Shown: one piece after another, positions 1 to 5,536 of the stretch
Layout: each line of letters opens with the position of its first letter
Numbering within the stretch: the stretch's first letter is position 1
Assembly: GCA_021800745.1 (NCBI GenBank)
Contig: JAJYYS010000106.1
Location: 1 to 5,536, forward strand
Direction of reading: 5' to 3'
DNA from: a bacterium
Lineage (GTDB): Bacteria; SZUA-79; Acidulodesulfobacterales; Acidulodesulfobacteraceae
Length of the DNA: 5,536 nucleotides
Notes under the pieces: generated by a model
What the model was told of the DNA's origin: nothing
Databases searched by the model: none
Seen by the model: only the letters and a program-made list of their open reading frames with translations
Program-made: the position numbers and the translations under genes

Positions 1-181
1 ACTGCGAATAGCAGTGGACGCAGTTTAAATTGCAAGTTCTAGTCATATTCCATACTATTACGGGTTTTTTATCTTCCGAAAACTGCAGAAGATGCGAAGG
101 GAGCTTGCTCGACATACGGCCGTACCTAAGGGCGTCCGATGCATGAACGCCGCCGCAGTACAGTTTTGAAATTCCTATCAT
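1..181 (-). CDS. ahbC: AhbC-like radical SAM protein, 12,18-didecarboxysiroheme deacetylase (N-terminal 60 codons, cut by left edge)
   Basis: The reading frame starts with ATG at 181-179, overlaps the cobA-hemD stop as ATGA, and stays open to the left edge (60 codons plus one base). The peptide begins MIGISKLYCG, continues through SSKLPSHLLQFSEDKKP (residues 24-40) and VIVWNMTRTC, and ends at the radical SAM cluster motif CxxxCxxC (Cys50, Cys54, Cys57, then Tyr58). From family knowledge, this N-terminus matches AhbC proteins of sulfate reducers and methanogens, which use a 4Fe-4S cluster and S-adenosylmethionine to remove the acetate side chains of 12,18-didecarboxysiroheme, giving Fe-coproporphyrin III. 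A related enzyme, NirJ of heme d1 synthesis, shares the WN-(x)n-CNLxCxHCY core but usually lacks this opening. A good Shine-Dalgarno supports the start. Position directly after CobA-HemD fits a siroheme-to-heme role. Most of the protein, including its C-terminal cluster region, is outside the window, so AhbC rather than NirJ is a strong but not final call. Confidence 0.82.
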   Translation of the reverse strand, partial: MIGISKLYCGGVHASDALRYGRMSSKLPSHLLQFSEDKKPVIVWNMTRTCNLNCVHCYSQ

Positions 182-1821
182 TTTATATTTTCTCCTTTTT
201 TATTAAAATCAACTATTCCGTCAATCAACGAATCTATATTTACGTCTTTAGATATTATATCAGATTTTATGCCAAATCCCAACGCATATTCGGCGGTCTT
301 CTTCCCTATGCTCGCAAACTTGACGCCGGAGCGTATTACCTGTTTTAAAAGCCCTTTCTTGACGCTTTCTAATGCGTTTGCGAAATTTTCTACCGTAGAA
401 TAGCTTGTAAATGTAACCCAAAAAGAGCCGAAATCTAAATTATCCGGCAATCCTATATTTTTGCCTGTTTTTTTTAACGAACCGAAAATTTCACGCATCG
501 CTTCTTTAGATTCTTCGGGCACCGCCGTTTCGTAAACCGGCAGATTTTCCGTATCCGCTCCTTTAGACGCGAGAAATTCCGGAAGCTCTCTATTAATTTT
601 TAAAGCCTGGGGGAAAAGAATTTTTTTGCCCTTAATATCGGCATCTTTCAAAACATCTATTATTCCCGCCTGCGAAGGCTCGGACGGAACTATATCAGGG
701 AGTATCCCGTATTTTAAAAGTTCCGAAGACGAAACCTTGCCTACGGAAATTATTTTCTTGCCCGAAAGAGCTCTGGCATCCATTCTTTTTGAAAAATAAC
801 GTTCAAAGAACGCGGAAACGGCGTTTGCACTTGTAAAGATAAGATAATCGTATTTTTTAATATTCTTAACGGCTTTATCTATTTTAGTTCTATCTATGCC
901 GCCGCCGTCTTTCAGTATTTTTATAAGCGGCATATTTATAACGAATGCGCCGAGTTTTTTAAGTTTTTCCGACAAAGTTCCTGCCTGCCCCTCCCCTCTC
1001 GTAACCATCACGCTTAAGCCGCTTAACGGTCTTTTTTCGAACCAGTTTAAAGCGTTTCTTAATTTGACTACATTTCCCACGATTAATATAAGCGGGCTTT
1101 TTAATCCCTTTTTTTCGACTTCTCCGGCTATCGTGCTTAAAGTTCCGACGGCGGCTTTCTGGTTTAAAGTAGTTCCTTCCTGAATTACGGCGCAGGGCGT
1201 GTCTTTATCTTTTCCGGCTTTAATTAAATTTTTCGTATTGGAGTCTAAATTTTTATACCCCATTAATATAACGATAGTATCTGCGCCCGCAAGTCCTTTC
1301 CAGTTTATCGTGCTTTTTTCCTTATGCTCCCCTTCATGGCCGGTAACAATCGCTACGGTAGAAGCGTAATCCCTGTGGGTCAGGGGTATTCCGGCATAAG
1401 CGGGAACGGCAAAAGAAGAAGAAATGCCCGGTATTACCTCGAAAGGGATTTTGTCCTTAAATAACCTTTCGGCTTCTTCGCCCCCCCTTCCAAAAAGGTA
1501 AGGGTCTCCGCCTTTAAGCCTTAAAACGATATTATTGGTTTTTGCTTTTTCCGAAAGAAGTTCGTTAATGGAATATTGCGGAAGGGTATGATTGGAAGAT
1601 CTTTTGCCTGCATAGATTATCTCGCACCCGTCTTTTGCGTAAGATAAAATTTCCTCGGAGATAAGGCTGTCGTAAACTATTACGTCCGCTTCACCGAGAA
1701 TTCTTTTAGTTTTAAGAGTAAGGAGTTCGGGATCGCCTGGTCCGGCGCCCGCAAGATATACTTTGCCGGTTTTCTTCCTGTTGTCTGTTTTAATATCTTT
1801 TTCAGCCTTTTTTGTTTTCAT
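178..1821 (-). CDS. cobA-hemD: CobA-HemD fusion: uroporphyrinogen-III C-methyltransferase / uroporphyrinogen-III synthase
   Basis: This is a 547-residue bifunctional cytoplasmic enzyme. Residues about 20-258 are the SAM-dependent methyltransferase that converts uroporphyrinogen III to precorrin-2. Signature blocks are VYLAGAGPGDPELLT (21-35), RLKGGDPYLFGRGGEE (101-116), PGISS (131-135), AGIPLTHRDYAS (143-154), VTGHEG (159-164) and SPLILIVGN (242-250). Residues about 265-535 are uroporphyrinogen-III synthase, which inverts ring D and cyclises hydroxymethylbilane: SVMVTR (270-275), YLIFTSANAVSAFF (326-339), WVTFTSYSTVENF (468-480) and FASIGKKTAEYALGFG (502-517). Each domain is about normal length, so the fusion is intact. 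A lysine-rich tail of some 20 residues precedes the methyltransferase core; the ATG at 1821-1819 is kept because I saw no closer start codon and an AAGGA lies upstream, although 12 nt away. Having both activities in one chain favours flow to precorrin-2. Fusions of this type are known in Desulfovibrio and Geobacter relatives. Confidence 0.96.
   Translation of the reverse strand: MKTKKAEKDIKTDNRKKTGKVYLAGAGPGDPELLTLKTKRILGEADVIVYDSLISEEILSYAKDGCEIIYAGKRSSNHTLPQYSINELLSEKAKTNNIVLRLKGGDPYLFGRGGEEAERLFKDKIPFEVIPGISSSFAVPAYAGIPLTHRDYASTVAIVTGHEGEHKEKSTINWKGLAGADTIVILMGYKNLDSNTKNLIKAGKDKDTPCAVIQEGTTLNQKAAVGTLSTIAGEVEKKGLKSPLILIVGNVVKLRNALNWFEKRPLSGLSVMVTRGEGQAGTLSEKLKKLGAFVINMPLIKILKDGGGIDRTKIDKAVKNIKKYDYLIFTSANAVSAFFERYFSKRMDARALSGKKIISVGKVSSSELLKYGILPDIVPSEPSQAGIIDVLKDADIKGKKILFPQALKINRELPEFLASKGADTENLPVYETAVPEESKEAMREIFGSLKKTGKNIGLPDNLDFGSFWVTFTSYSTVENFANALESVKKGLLKQVIRSGVKFASIGKKTAEYALGFGIKSDIISKDVNIDSLIDGIVDFNKKGENIK
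192..197 (-). promoter_or_regulatory. Shine-Dalgarno of the ahbC-like gene
   Basis: The minus strand reads AAGGAG here, 10 nt before the ATG at 181-179 and inside the last codons of cobA-hemD. It is the strongest ribosome binding site in the window. It supports a genuine new gene start at the ATGA overlap rather than a chance frame, and it suggests coupled translation with CobA-HemD. Confidence 0.75.
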
Positions 1822-1833
1822 CGAATTTTACGT

Positions 1834-1838
1834 TCCTT
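1834..1838 (-). promoter_or_regulatory. Shine-Dalgarno of cobA-hemD
   Basis: The minus strand reads AAGGA in the 23-nt gap after the hemC stop. It ends 12 nt before the ATG at 1821-1819, which is longer than the usual 5-9 nt, so initiation may be modest. No other purine-rich site lies closer to the start. Confidence 0.5.
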
Positions 1839-1844
1839 TTTATT

Positions 1845-2801
1845 TTATAAATTATTTTTGCTCAGTATTTCAAAAGCGCCTTTATCTATAAGCCTTAAAG
1901 CTAAACTTCTGCCTATATTCTCGTAATCGTCCTTAGCGCCTTCGAATTCATCCTCTAGATATTCCCCCTGAACGTTTGAAACGAAACCTTTAATGCGCAT
2001 AATATCGCCTTTTAAATAAGCGTACGCTCCCACCGGAGACGCGCATCCGCAGTTTAACTCCCTGATGCAGGCTCTTTCGGCGAAAACGGCGGCATAAGTA
2101 TCCCGGTCGTTCAAAGGCGCGATTATTTCTTTAACGTCGGACCTGACGGTTTTATGCTCAATAGCTATTACTCCCTGTCCGCACTGGGGAATGAATTTGA
2201 CAGGGTCTAAATATATATCGATATAATGTTCGAGATTGAGCCTTATAAGCCCCGACGAAGATAAAACAATAGCGTCGAAGAAACCGTTTTTGAGTTTTTC
2301 GAGCCTCGTGTCGATATTGCCCCTTAACGGTTCGAATATAAGGTCGTCCCTTAACCGCGCCATAAGAGACCTTCTTCTCAGGCTCGAAGTTCCGACGATT
2401 GCCCGGCTTTTCAACAGCGATGCGAAATTTTCGGTATAACCTTCTCCGAATGTTTCCGGCTTGTCTTTTAAAATTACGCAGTCTCTCGGGTCGTCCCTTT
2501 TTAAAGCCGCGCCTAATATTAAGCCGTCAGGTATGAGCTGCGGAACGTCTTTCAGGCTGTGAACCGCAATATCGACTTCCCCGCTGAAAAGGGCTTCTTC
2601 TATTTCTTTTACAAACAAGCCTTTCCCGCCGAAACTGCTTAAAGACGCGTTTAAAATTTTATCTCCCGAAGTTTTTATTGTTATTATTTCTATGTCTATA
2701 TCTTTTGAAAGCCCGCCGTAATATTCGGACAGCCTTTTTTTAACTAAGTTAGCCTGATATAAAGCAAGTTTGCTTCCTCTCGTTCCTATTTTTATTTTCA
2801 A
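1845..2801 (-). CDS. hemC: Hydroxymethylbilane synthase (porphobilinogen deaminase)
   Basis: This 318-residue protein is a full-length cytoplasmic HemC, which condenses four porphobilinogens into 1-hydroxymethylbilane, the substrate of the downstream HemD domain. Motifs in order: IGTRGSKLAL (5-14), GGKGLFVKEIE (58-68), HSLKDVP (81-87) with catalytic Asp85 (Asp84 of E. coli), RDDPRDC (102-108), GTSSLRRRS (137-145), PLRGNIDTRL (158-167), CGQGVIAIE (207-215) and NCGCASPVG (250-258). Cys253 aligns with the cysteine that carries the dipyrromethane cofactor (Cys242 in E. coli); Cys251 is an additional nearby cysteine. The start is a TTG at 2801-2799. It is chosen because MKIKIGTRGSK is the normal family N-terminus and AAAGG sits 6 nt upstream. 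The gene follows hemA after 9 nt and precedes cobA-hemD by 23 nt, which fits one transcript. Confidence 0.97.
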   Translation of the reverse strand: MKIKIGTRGSKLALYQANLVKKRLSEYYGGLSKDIDIEIITIKTSGDKILNASLSSFGGKGLFVKEIEEALFSGEVDIAVHSLKDVPQLIPDGLILGAALKRDDPRDCVILKDKPETFGEGYTENFASLLKSRAIVGTSSLRRRSLMARLRDDLIFEPLRGNIDTRLEKLKNGFFDAIVLSSSGLIRLNLEHYIDIYLDPVKFIPQCGQGVIAIEHKTVRSDVKEIIAPLNDRDTYAAVFAERACIRELNCGCASPVGAYAYLKGDIMRIKGFVSNVQGEYLEDEFEGAKDDYENIGRSLALRLIDKGAFEILSKNNL

Positions 2802-2807
2802 AATTTA

Positions 2808-2812
2808 CCTTT
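2808..2812 (-). promoter_or_regulatory. Shine-Dalgarno of hemC, overlapping the hemA stop codon
   Basis: The minus strand reads TAAAGG: the hemA TAA stop (2813-2811) supplies two of the A residues of the AAAGG ribosome binding site. Six nucleotides separate it from the TTG start of hemC. This arrangement decides the TTG start and implies that ribosomes finishing hemA help initiate hemC. Confidence 0.65.
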
Positions 2813-4172
2813 ATTTTATAAGTTTTATATATTTGCCGACGTTTTCATCTTTCCCGAGTTTATCCGTACCGGTCAAATCTTCCGAATCAAGGTTAAAAAG
2901 GGCTTTGAGCGTTTCGATAGAATTTGCCCCTTCGGGGTTTGCGGACGCTTTTTTTATAAGCATAGTCGGCTCGTGCAGAATTTTATTCGTCAAAGAATTT
3001 ATTACTAAATCTTTTTCCTTTTTGTCGCCGATATATCCGGATAATTCAATTTCTAATATATCTTTTACCTTTTTTCTCAAAGAAATTATAACCGGCACGA
3101 CATTCAAGGATTCTTTCCAGTTCATGAAGTCTTTAACTGCGGTTTCTACGAATTCCTTAGCGGCATCAGCTTCCTGTTTCCTTATTTCTATGTTGCCTTC
3201 TATCATCTTCCCTATGTCGTCTATATCGAACAGATAAACATTAGGTATTTTGTTAATTTCCGGGTCTATATTTCTGGGCATTGAAATATCGATTAGAAAT
3301 AAAGGCCTCTGCTTGCGGATTTTTATAACCGGTAAAATATCGGGATATTTTAAGACATAATCTTCGGAGCCGGTAGAGCATAAAACTATATCGGACTGCG
3401 GCAAAAGTTTATAATATTCTGAAAAATCTATAACGTTTAAATAGTCTCTTTCGGCCGCGGCAAAAGATTCTTCTACGAATTTATCGGCATTTTCTTTTGT
3501 CCTGTTTGCAATATAAATGTTGCGCACCCCGTATTTTATAAAATGCTTAACGGTAAGCTTTCCCATCTCGCCTGCGCCGAGAAGCAGAACTTTTTTCTCC
3601 TCTAAACTGTTAAATATCTTTTTTGAAAGCTCGACTGCGGCATAACTGACCGAGACTGGAGAAGCCGCTATTCTTGTTTCCGTTCTGACCGTTTTAGCGC
3701 AGTTAAAAGCCTTGTGAAATAATTTATTTAGAAACCTGCCGCTACTTTTAAATTTACAGGCTTCGTTGTATGCCTCCTTCAGCTGTCCTAATATCTGCGG
3801 TTCGCCTATTACCATAGAATCCAAGCTTGAAGCCACGCTGAATAAGTGCCTTACCGCATCTTCATTGAGATACATATAGAAAATATTTTCTTCTGCGGCA
3901 TCCCCGAAAAAATATTTTGCTATATAGTTTTTAATTATATGGCCGCCTTGGCCCTGCACCCATGAAGACAGATTCATTATAAACTCGGACCTGTTGCAGG
4001 TAGTAAGGATTACGACCTCTTTAACGAAAGGTCTGCCGTTTTCGTCTTTCAGGTCAAGCAGTTTATAGATATAATCCTGCCTTAATTCAACGGTCAGGAG
4101 TTTTTTGGAAACCGTTTCCCTTTCGCCGATTTCTGCCGATTTATGATTTAATCCTATTATTAAAATATCCAT
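2811..4172 (-). CDS. hemA: Glutamyl-tRNA reductase
   Basis: This 453-residue protein is a full-length NADPH-dependent glutamyl-tRNA reductase. It makes glutamate-1-semialdehyde from charged tRNA-Glu, the committed step of C5-pathway tetrapyrrole synthesis in the cytoplasm. The catalytic domain shows GLNHKSAEIGERE (7-19), TTCNRSE (57-63) with nucleophile Cys59, and LDSMVIGEPQILGQLKEAY (117-135). The NADPH domain has LLLGAGEMGKL (196-206) and ANRT (222-225), followed by DISMPRNIDP (295-304). Residues about 335-430 form the helical dimerisation domain, ending LKALFNL. The ATG at 4172-4170 gives the standard N-terminus, yet no Shine-Dalgarno is visible before it. The gene lies 15 nt after the HemX-like gene; in Bacillus subtilis HemX lowers HemA abundance, so the neighbour may tune this enzyme (inference). 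The extra residues after about 430 are lysine- and aspartate-rich and probably a flexible tail. Confidence 0.97.
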   Translation of the reverse strand: MDILIIGLNHKSAEIGERETVSKKLLTVELRQDYIYKLLDLKDENGRPFVKEVVILTTCNRSEFIMNLSSWVQGQGGHIIKNYIAKYFFGDAAEENIFYMYLNEDAVRHLFSVASSLDSMVIGEPQILGQLKEAYNEACKFKSSGRFLNKLFHKAFNCAKTVRTETRIAASPVSVSYAAVELSKKIFNSLEEKKVLLLGAGEMGKLTVKHFIKYGVRNIYIANRTKENADKFVEESFAAAERDYLNVIDFSEYYKLLPQSDIVLCSTGSEDYVLKYPDILPVIKIRKQRPLFLIDISMPRNIDPEINKIPNVYLFDIDDIGKMIEGNIEIRKQEADAAKEFVETAVKDFMNWKESLNVVPVIISLRKKVKDILEIELSGYIGDKKEKDLVINSLTNKILHEPTMLIKKASANPEGANSIETLKALFNLDSEDLTGTDKLGKDENVGKYIKLIK

Positions 4173-4187
4173 ATGATTATTTTAAAT

Positions 4188-5006
4188 TTATTCGAATCCG
4201 TGAAATGACGGAAACAAATAAAAAGAAAAACTTAAACTAAAAAGTATAAGTAAAAAGCCAGCAACGCTGAAAATAGCGGCCCTCTTTCCCCTTAAGCCCT
4301 TTGCCACTCTCTCGTGCAGGAGAACTGCATAGATAAGCCATGTTATCAGTGACATAATTTCAATAGGCTTTACTATTATAAAAGTCCTGAACAAGGAACC
4401 CGACAGATATATGCCCATAACTATGCCTAACGTTATAAACGGAAATCCTATTTTTAAACATTGATAATTAATACTATCCAGCAGTTCTAAATTATACCCT
4501 CTGCCGGAATTTATATCTAAAATTTTCAGATTCTTCTTACTCTTGATTTTTCTTTCCTGAAAAATATATATTAAAGAAACTATAAAAGCAAGGGCAAAAA
4601 ACGAATCGCCTATTAATATAAGAACTATATGGGTTAAAAGAATAGTCCTGTCCGTATTCAGCATATCGGGTTTTATATGAATATGCGGAACAAAAAAGCC
4701 TACCAGCAAATTCAGCGCGACTAAAGGCGTAATATATAAAAGAATATACTCGGCTTTATAAAAAAGAGCGAACAGTACGACTATAAACATAAGTATCCAT
4801 GCATTGAAAAATACGAATCTGTCCATATGAACCGGCACGGTGAGTCCTTTTACGCTCAAAAAAATAAAAAATATCAATGTTTGAACGGCAAAACCGGCAT
4901 AAATTAAAGAAAGGAAGAGTTTATACATTTTCTTTTCTTTAAATAAAAGAGGTATGTAAGAAAATATATATACGGCAACGGGAATTAAATATAATTCTTT
5001 AAGCAT
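4188..5006 (-). CDS. hemX: CcsA/HemX-family cytochrome c assembly-like membrane protein
   Basis: This is a 272-residue, very hydrophobic protein with about eight predicted membrane spans (near residues 4-21, 30-51, 64-82, 86-106, 122-148, 185-203, 215-230 and 242-265). The C-terminal half is typical of the family: LTHIVLILIGDSFFALAF (124-141), SLITWLIYAVLLHERVAKG (219-237), RGKRAA (239-244) and a final PSFHG (266-270). His126, His231 and His269 are kept, matching histidines that bracket heme in CcsA. However, the tryptophan-rich WWD signature expected around 205-218 is degenerate (LFRTFIIVKPIEIM). This points to the HemX branch, linked to hemA genes and HemA level, rather than a full CcsA that attaches heme to cytochrome c. 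The ATG at 5006-5004 follows the previous stop by 3 nt, with AGAGGG 8 nt upstream. The family is secure; the exact function is not established. Confidence 0.88.
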   Translation of the reverse strand: MLKELYLIPVAVYIFSYIPLLFKEKKMYKLFLSLIYAGFAVQTLIFFIFLSVKGLTVPVHMDRFVFFNAWILMFIVVLFALFYKAEYILLYITPLVALNLLVGFFVPHIHIKPDMLNTDRTILLTHIVLILIGDSFFALAFIVSLIYIFQERKIKSKKNLKILDINSGRGYNLELLDSINYQCLKIGFPFITLGIVMGIYLSGSLFRTFIIVKPIEIMSLITWLIYAVLLHERVAKGLRGKRAAIFSVAGFLLILFSLSFSFYLFPSFHGFE

Positions 5007-5009
5007 TAT

Positions 5010-5536
5010 TTACGCCCTCTTAAGAAAATCGCTTATAAAAAGACTGACATCCGAAAATCTTTTATCTCTGACAAGTTCGTAAAGGTCTGAATTGATTAAT
5101 TCGTCGAATAGTTTTTGATTCCTGCTTTGCGGGTATTTTTTCATTTTAATCTCTTTTCTTATAAATCCGAGAATTTTAACATATGTATCGTATTCTTCTC
5201 CGTAAACTTTTTCTAAGTCTTCCCTTATTTTTCTGGCAAGCCTTGGGCTGTGTCCGCTCGTAAAAACGGCTATATCGAATTCCCCTCTCGAAACGAGCGC
5301 GGGGAGAGTAAATGTGCAAAATTCGGGTTTGTCCGCGACATTTATTAAAATATTTTTTTTAACGCACCGCTTAAAAAGGCTTTCCTCCATTTTTTCGTTC
5401 TTTTTTCCCGGAGAAACCGCGCAAAAAACGGCAAACGCACCTTTTTCGTCGCCTGTTTTATATGCCCTTTCGACCCATTCTATTTTAGACTTTTTAACGT
5501 ATTCTTTTATTTCGCCGGATATTTCGGGAGCGACCA
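5010..5536 (-). CDS. Precorrin-2 dehydrogenase (CysG N-terminal / Met8 / SirC family), 5' end beyond right edge
   Basis: The frame is open from the right edge to the TAA at 5012-5010, giving 174 complete visible residues. The first are VAPEISGEIKEYV, the usual continuation of a Rossmann strand; family length is a little over 200, so about 35-45 residues carrying the glycine-rich NAD motif are missing. The visible part contains GAFAVF (32-37), ILINVADKPEFCTF (62-75) and FTSGHSPRLARKIREDLEKVYG (91-112), then a helical C-terminal domain. Asp68 in NVAD aligns with the catalytic Asp104 of CysG and Asp141 of Met8p. The enzyme oxidises precorrin-2 to sirohydrochlorin using NAD+; some members also insert iron, others such as the Desulfovibrio protein only dehydrogenate, and the sequence does not settle which applies. 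It is a stand-alone domain, and the methyltransferase partner is the CobA half of the downstream fusion. The ATG at 5390-5388 is internal, since conserved family sequence continues upstream. Confidence 0.92.
   Translation of the reverse strand, partial: VAPEISGEIKEYVKKSKIEWVERAYKTGDEKGAFAVFCAVSPGKKNEKMEESLFKRCVKKNILINVADKPEFCTFTLPALVSRGEFDIAVFTSGHSPRLARKIREDLEKVYGEEYDTYVKILGFIRKEIKMKKYPQSRNQKLFDELINSDLYELVRDKRFSDVSLFISDFLKRA
5015..5020 (-). promoter_or_regulatory. Shine-Dalgarno of the HemX-like gene
   Basis: The minus strand reads AGAGGG inside the last codons of the precorrin-2 dehydrogenase gene, 8 nt before the ATG at 5006-5004. Its position supports that start and coupled translation of the two genes. 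Confidence 0.5.

Noticed and set aside
139..348. Plus-strand open frame of 69 codons
   Set aside because: It lies antisense over the cobA-hemD/ahbC junction, has no recognisable domain or ribosome site, and both minus-strand genes are clearly real.
896..1183. Plus-strand open frame of 95 codons
   Set aside because: It is entirely antisense to the CobA/HemD junction of the fusion; its composition is the complement of that gene and no family is recognisable.
1822..1844. Possible terminator or regulatory hairpin in the largest intergenic gap
   Set aside because: Only 23 nt, with no inverted repeat or U-tract; it holds only the cobA-hemD ribosome site.
2236..2439. Plus-strand open frame of 67 codons
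   Set aside because: It is antisense to the conserved centre of hemC and has no independent support.
2811..2821. An 11-nt string, TTATAAAATAA on the minus strand, also present at 1840-1850, considered as a repeat or internal -10 promoter
   Set aside because: It falls at two AT-rich stop-codon regions, lies in different frames, has no matching -35 element, and is short enough to arise by chance in this composition.
2770..3237. Plus-strand open frame of 155 codons, Ser/Phe/Ile-rich
   Set aside because: It is antisense to the 3' part of hemA and the hemC start. Its apparent hydrophobicity comes from reading the complement of Lys/Glu-rich coding sequence.
5388..5390. ATG as start of a 126-residue precorrin-2 dehydrogenase
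   Set aside because: The same frame continues open to the right edge and encodes the conserved VAPEISGEI and GAFAVF segments, so this Met is internal.

Overview
The window is one uninterrupted minus-strand gene run that reads from right to left. It encodes tetrapyrrole synthesis, from glutamyl-tRNA towards siroheme and, very probably, siroheme-dependent heme. In transcription order the genes are: a precorrin-2 dehydrogenase (CysG N-terminal/Met8 type; its 5' end lies beyond the right edge), an eight-helix CcsA/HemX-family membrane protein, glutamyl-tRNA reductase (hemA), hydroxymethylbilane synthase (hemC), a CobA-HemD fusion (uroporphyrinogen-III methyltransferase plus uroporphyrinogen-III synthase), and the first 60 codons of a radical SAM protein that runs off the left edge. 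Junctions are tight: 3, 15, 9 and 23 nt gaps, then a 4-nt ATGA overlap. No gene-free stretch exceeds 23 nt and no convincing internal promoter or terminator is visible, so this looks like the interior of a single operon.

How the genes work together: HemA commits glutamyl-tRNA to the pathway. HemC turns porphobilinogen into hydroxymethylbilane. The HemD half of the fusion closes the ring to uroporphyrinogen III, and the CobA half methylates it to precorrin-2. The dehydrogenase oxidises that to sirohydrochlorin, which gives siroheme once iron is inserted. The left-edge gene, easily missed because it is cut, has the N-terminus and CxxxCxxC cluster motif expected of AhbC (12,18-didecarboxysiroheme deacetylase). 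AhbC acts only in the alternative route that converts siroheme to heme. The HemX-like protein, next to hemA, is probably a membrane accessory or regulator rather than a full cytochrome c heme-ligation protein, because its tryptophan-rich WWD signature is degenerate. HemL, HemB, AhbA/B, AhbD and a dedicated chelatase are not in the window.

Organism: AT-rich bacterial DNA with A/T-ending codons. The CobA-HemD fusion, the hemX-hemA-hemC-cobA/hemD order and an AhbC-type protein together suggest an anaerobic bacterium of the former Deltaproteobacteria (Desulfobacterota, Desulfuromonadota or relatives). Genus cannot be decided from this sequence. I see no mobile elements, RNA genes, CRISPR arrays or clear foreign islands. 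The chief points of interest are the hidden ahbC start, the degenerate WWD motif, and the unusual translation-initiation regions of hemA and hemC.
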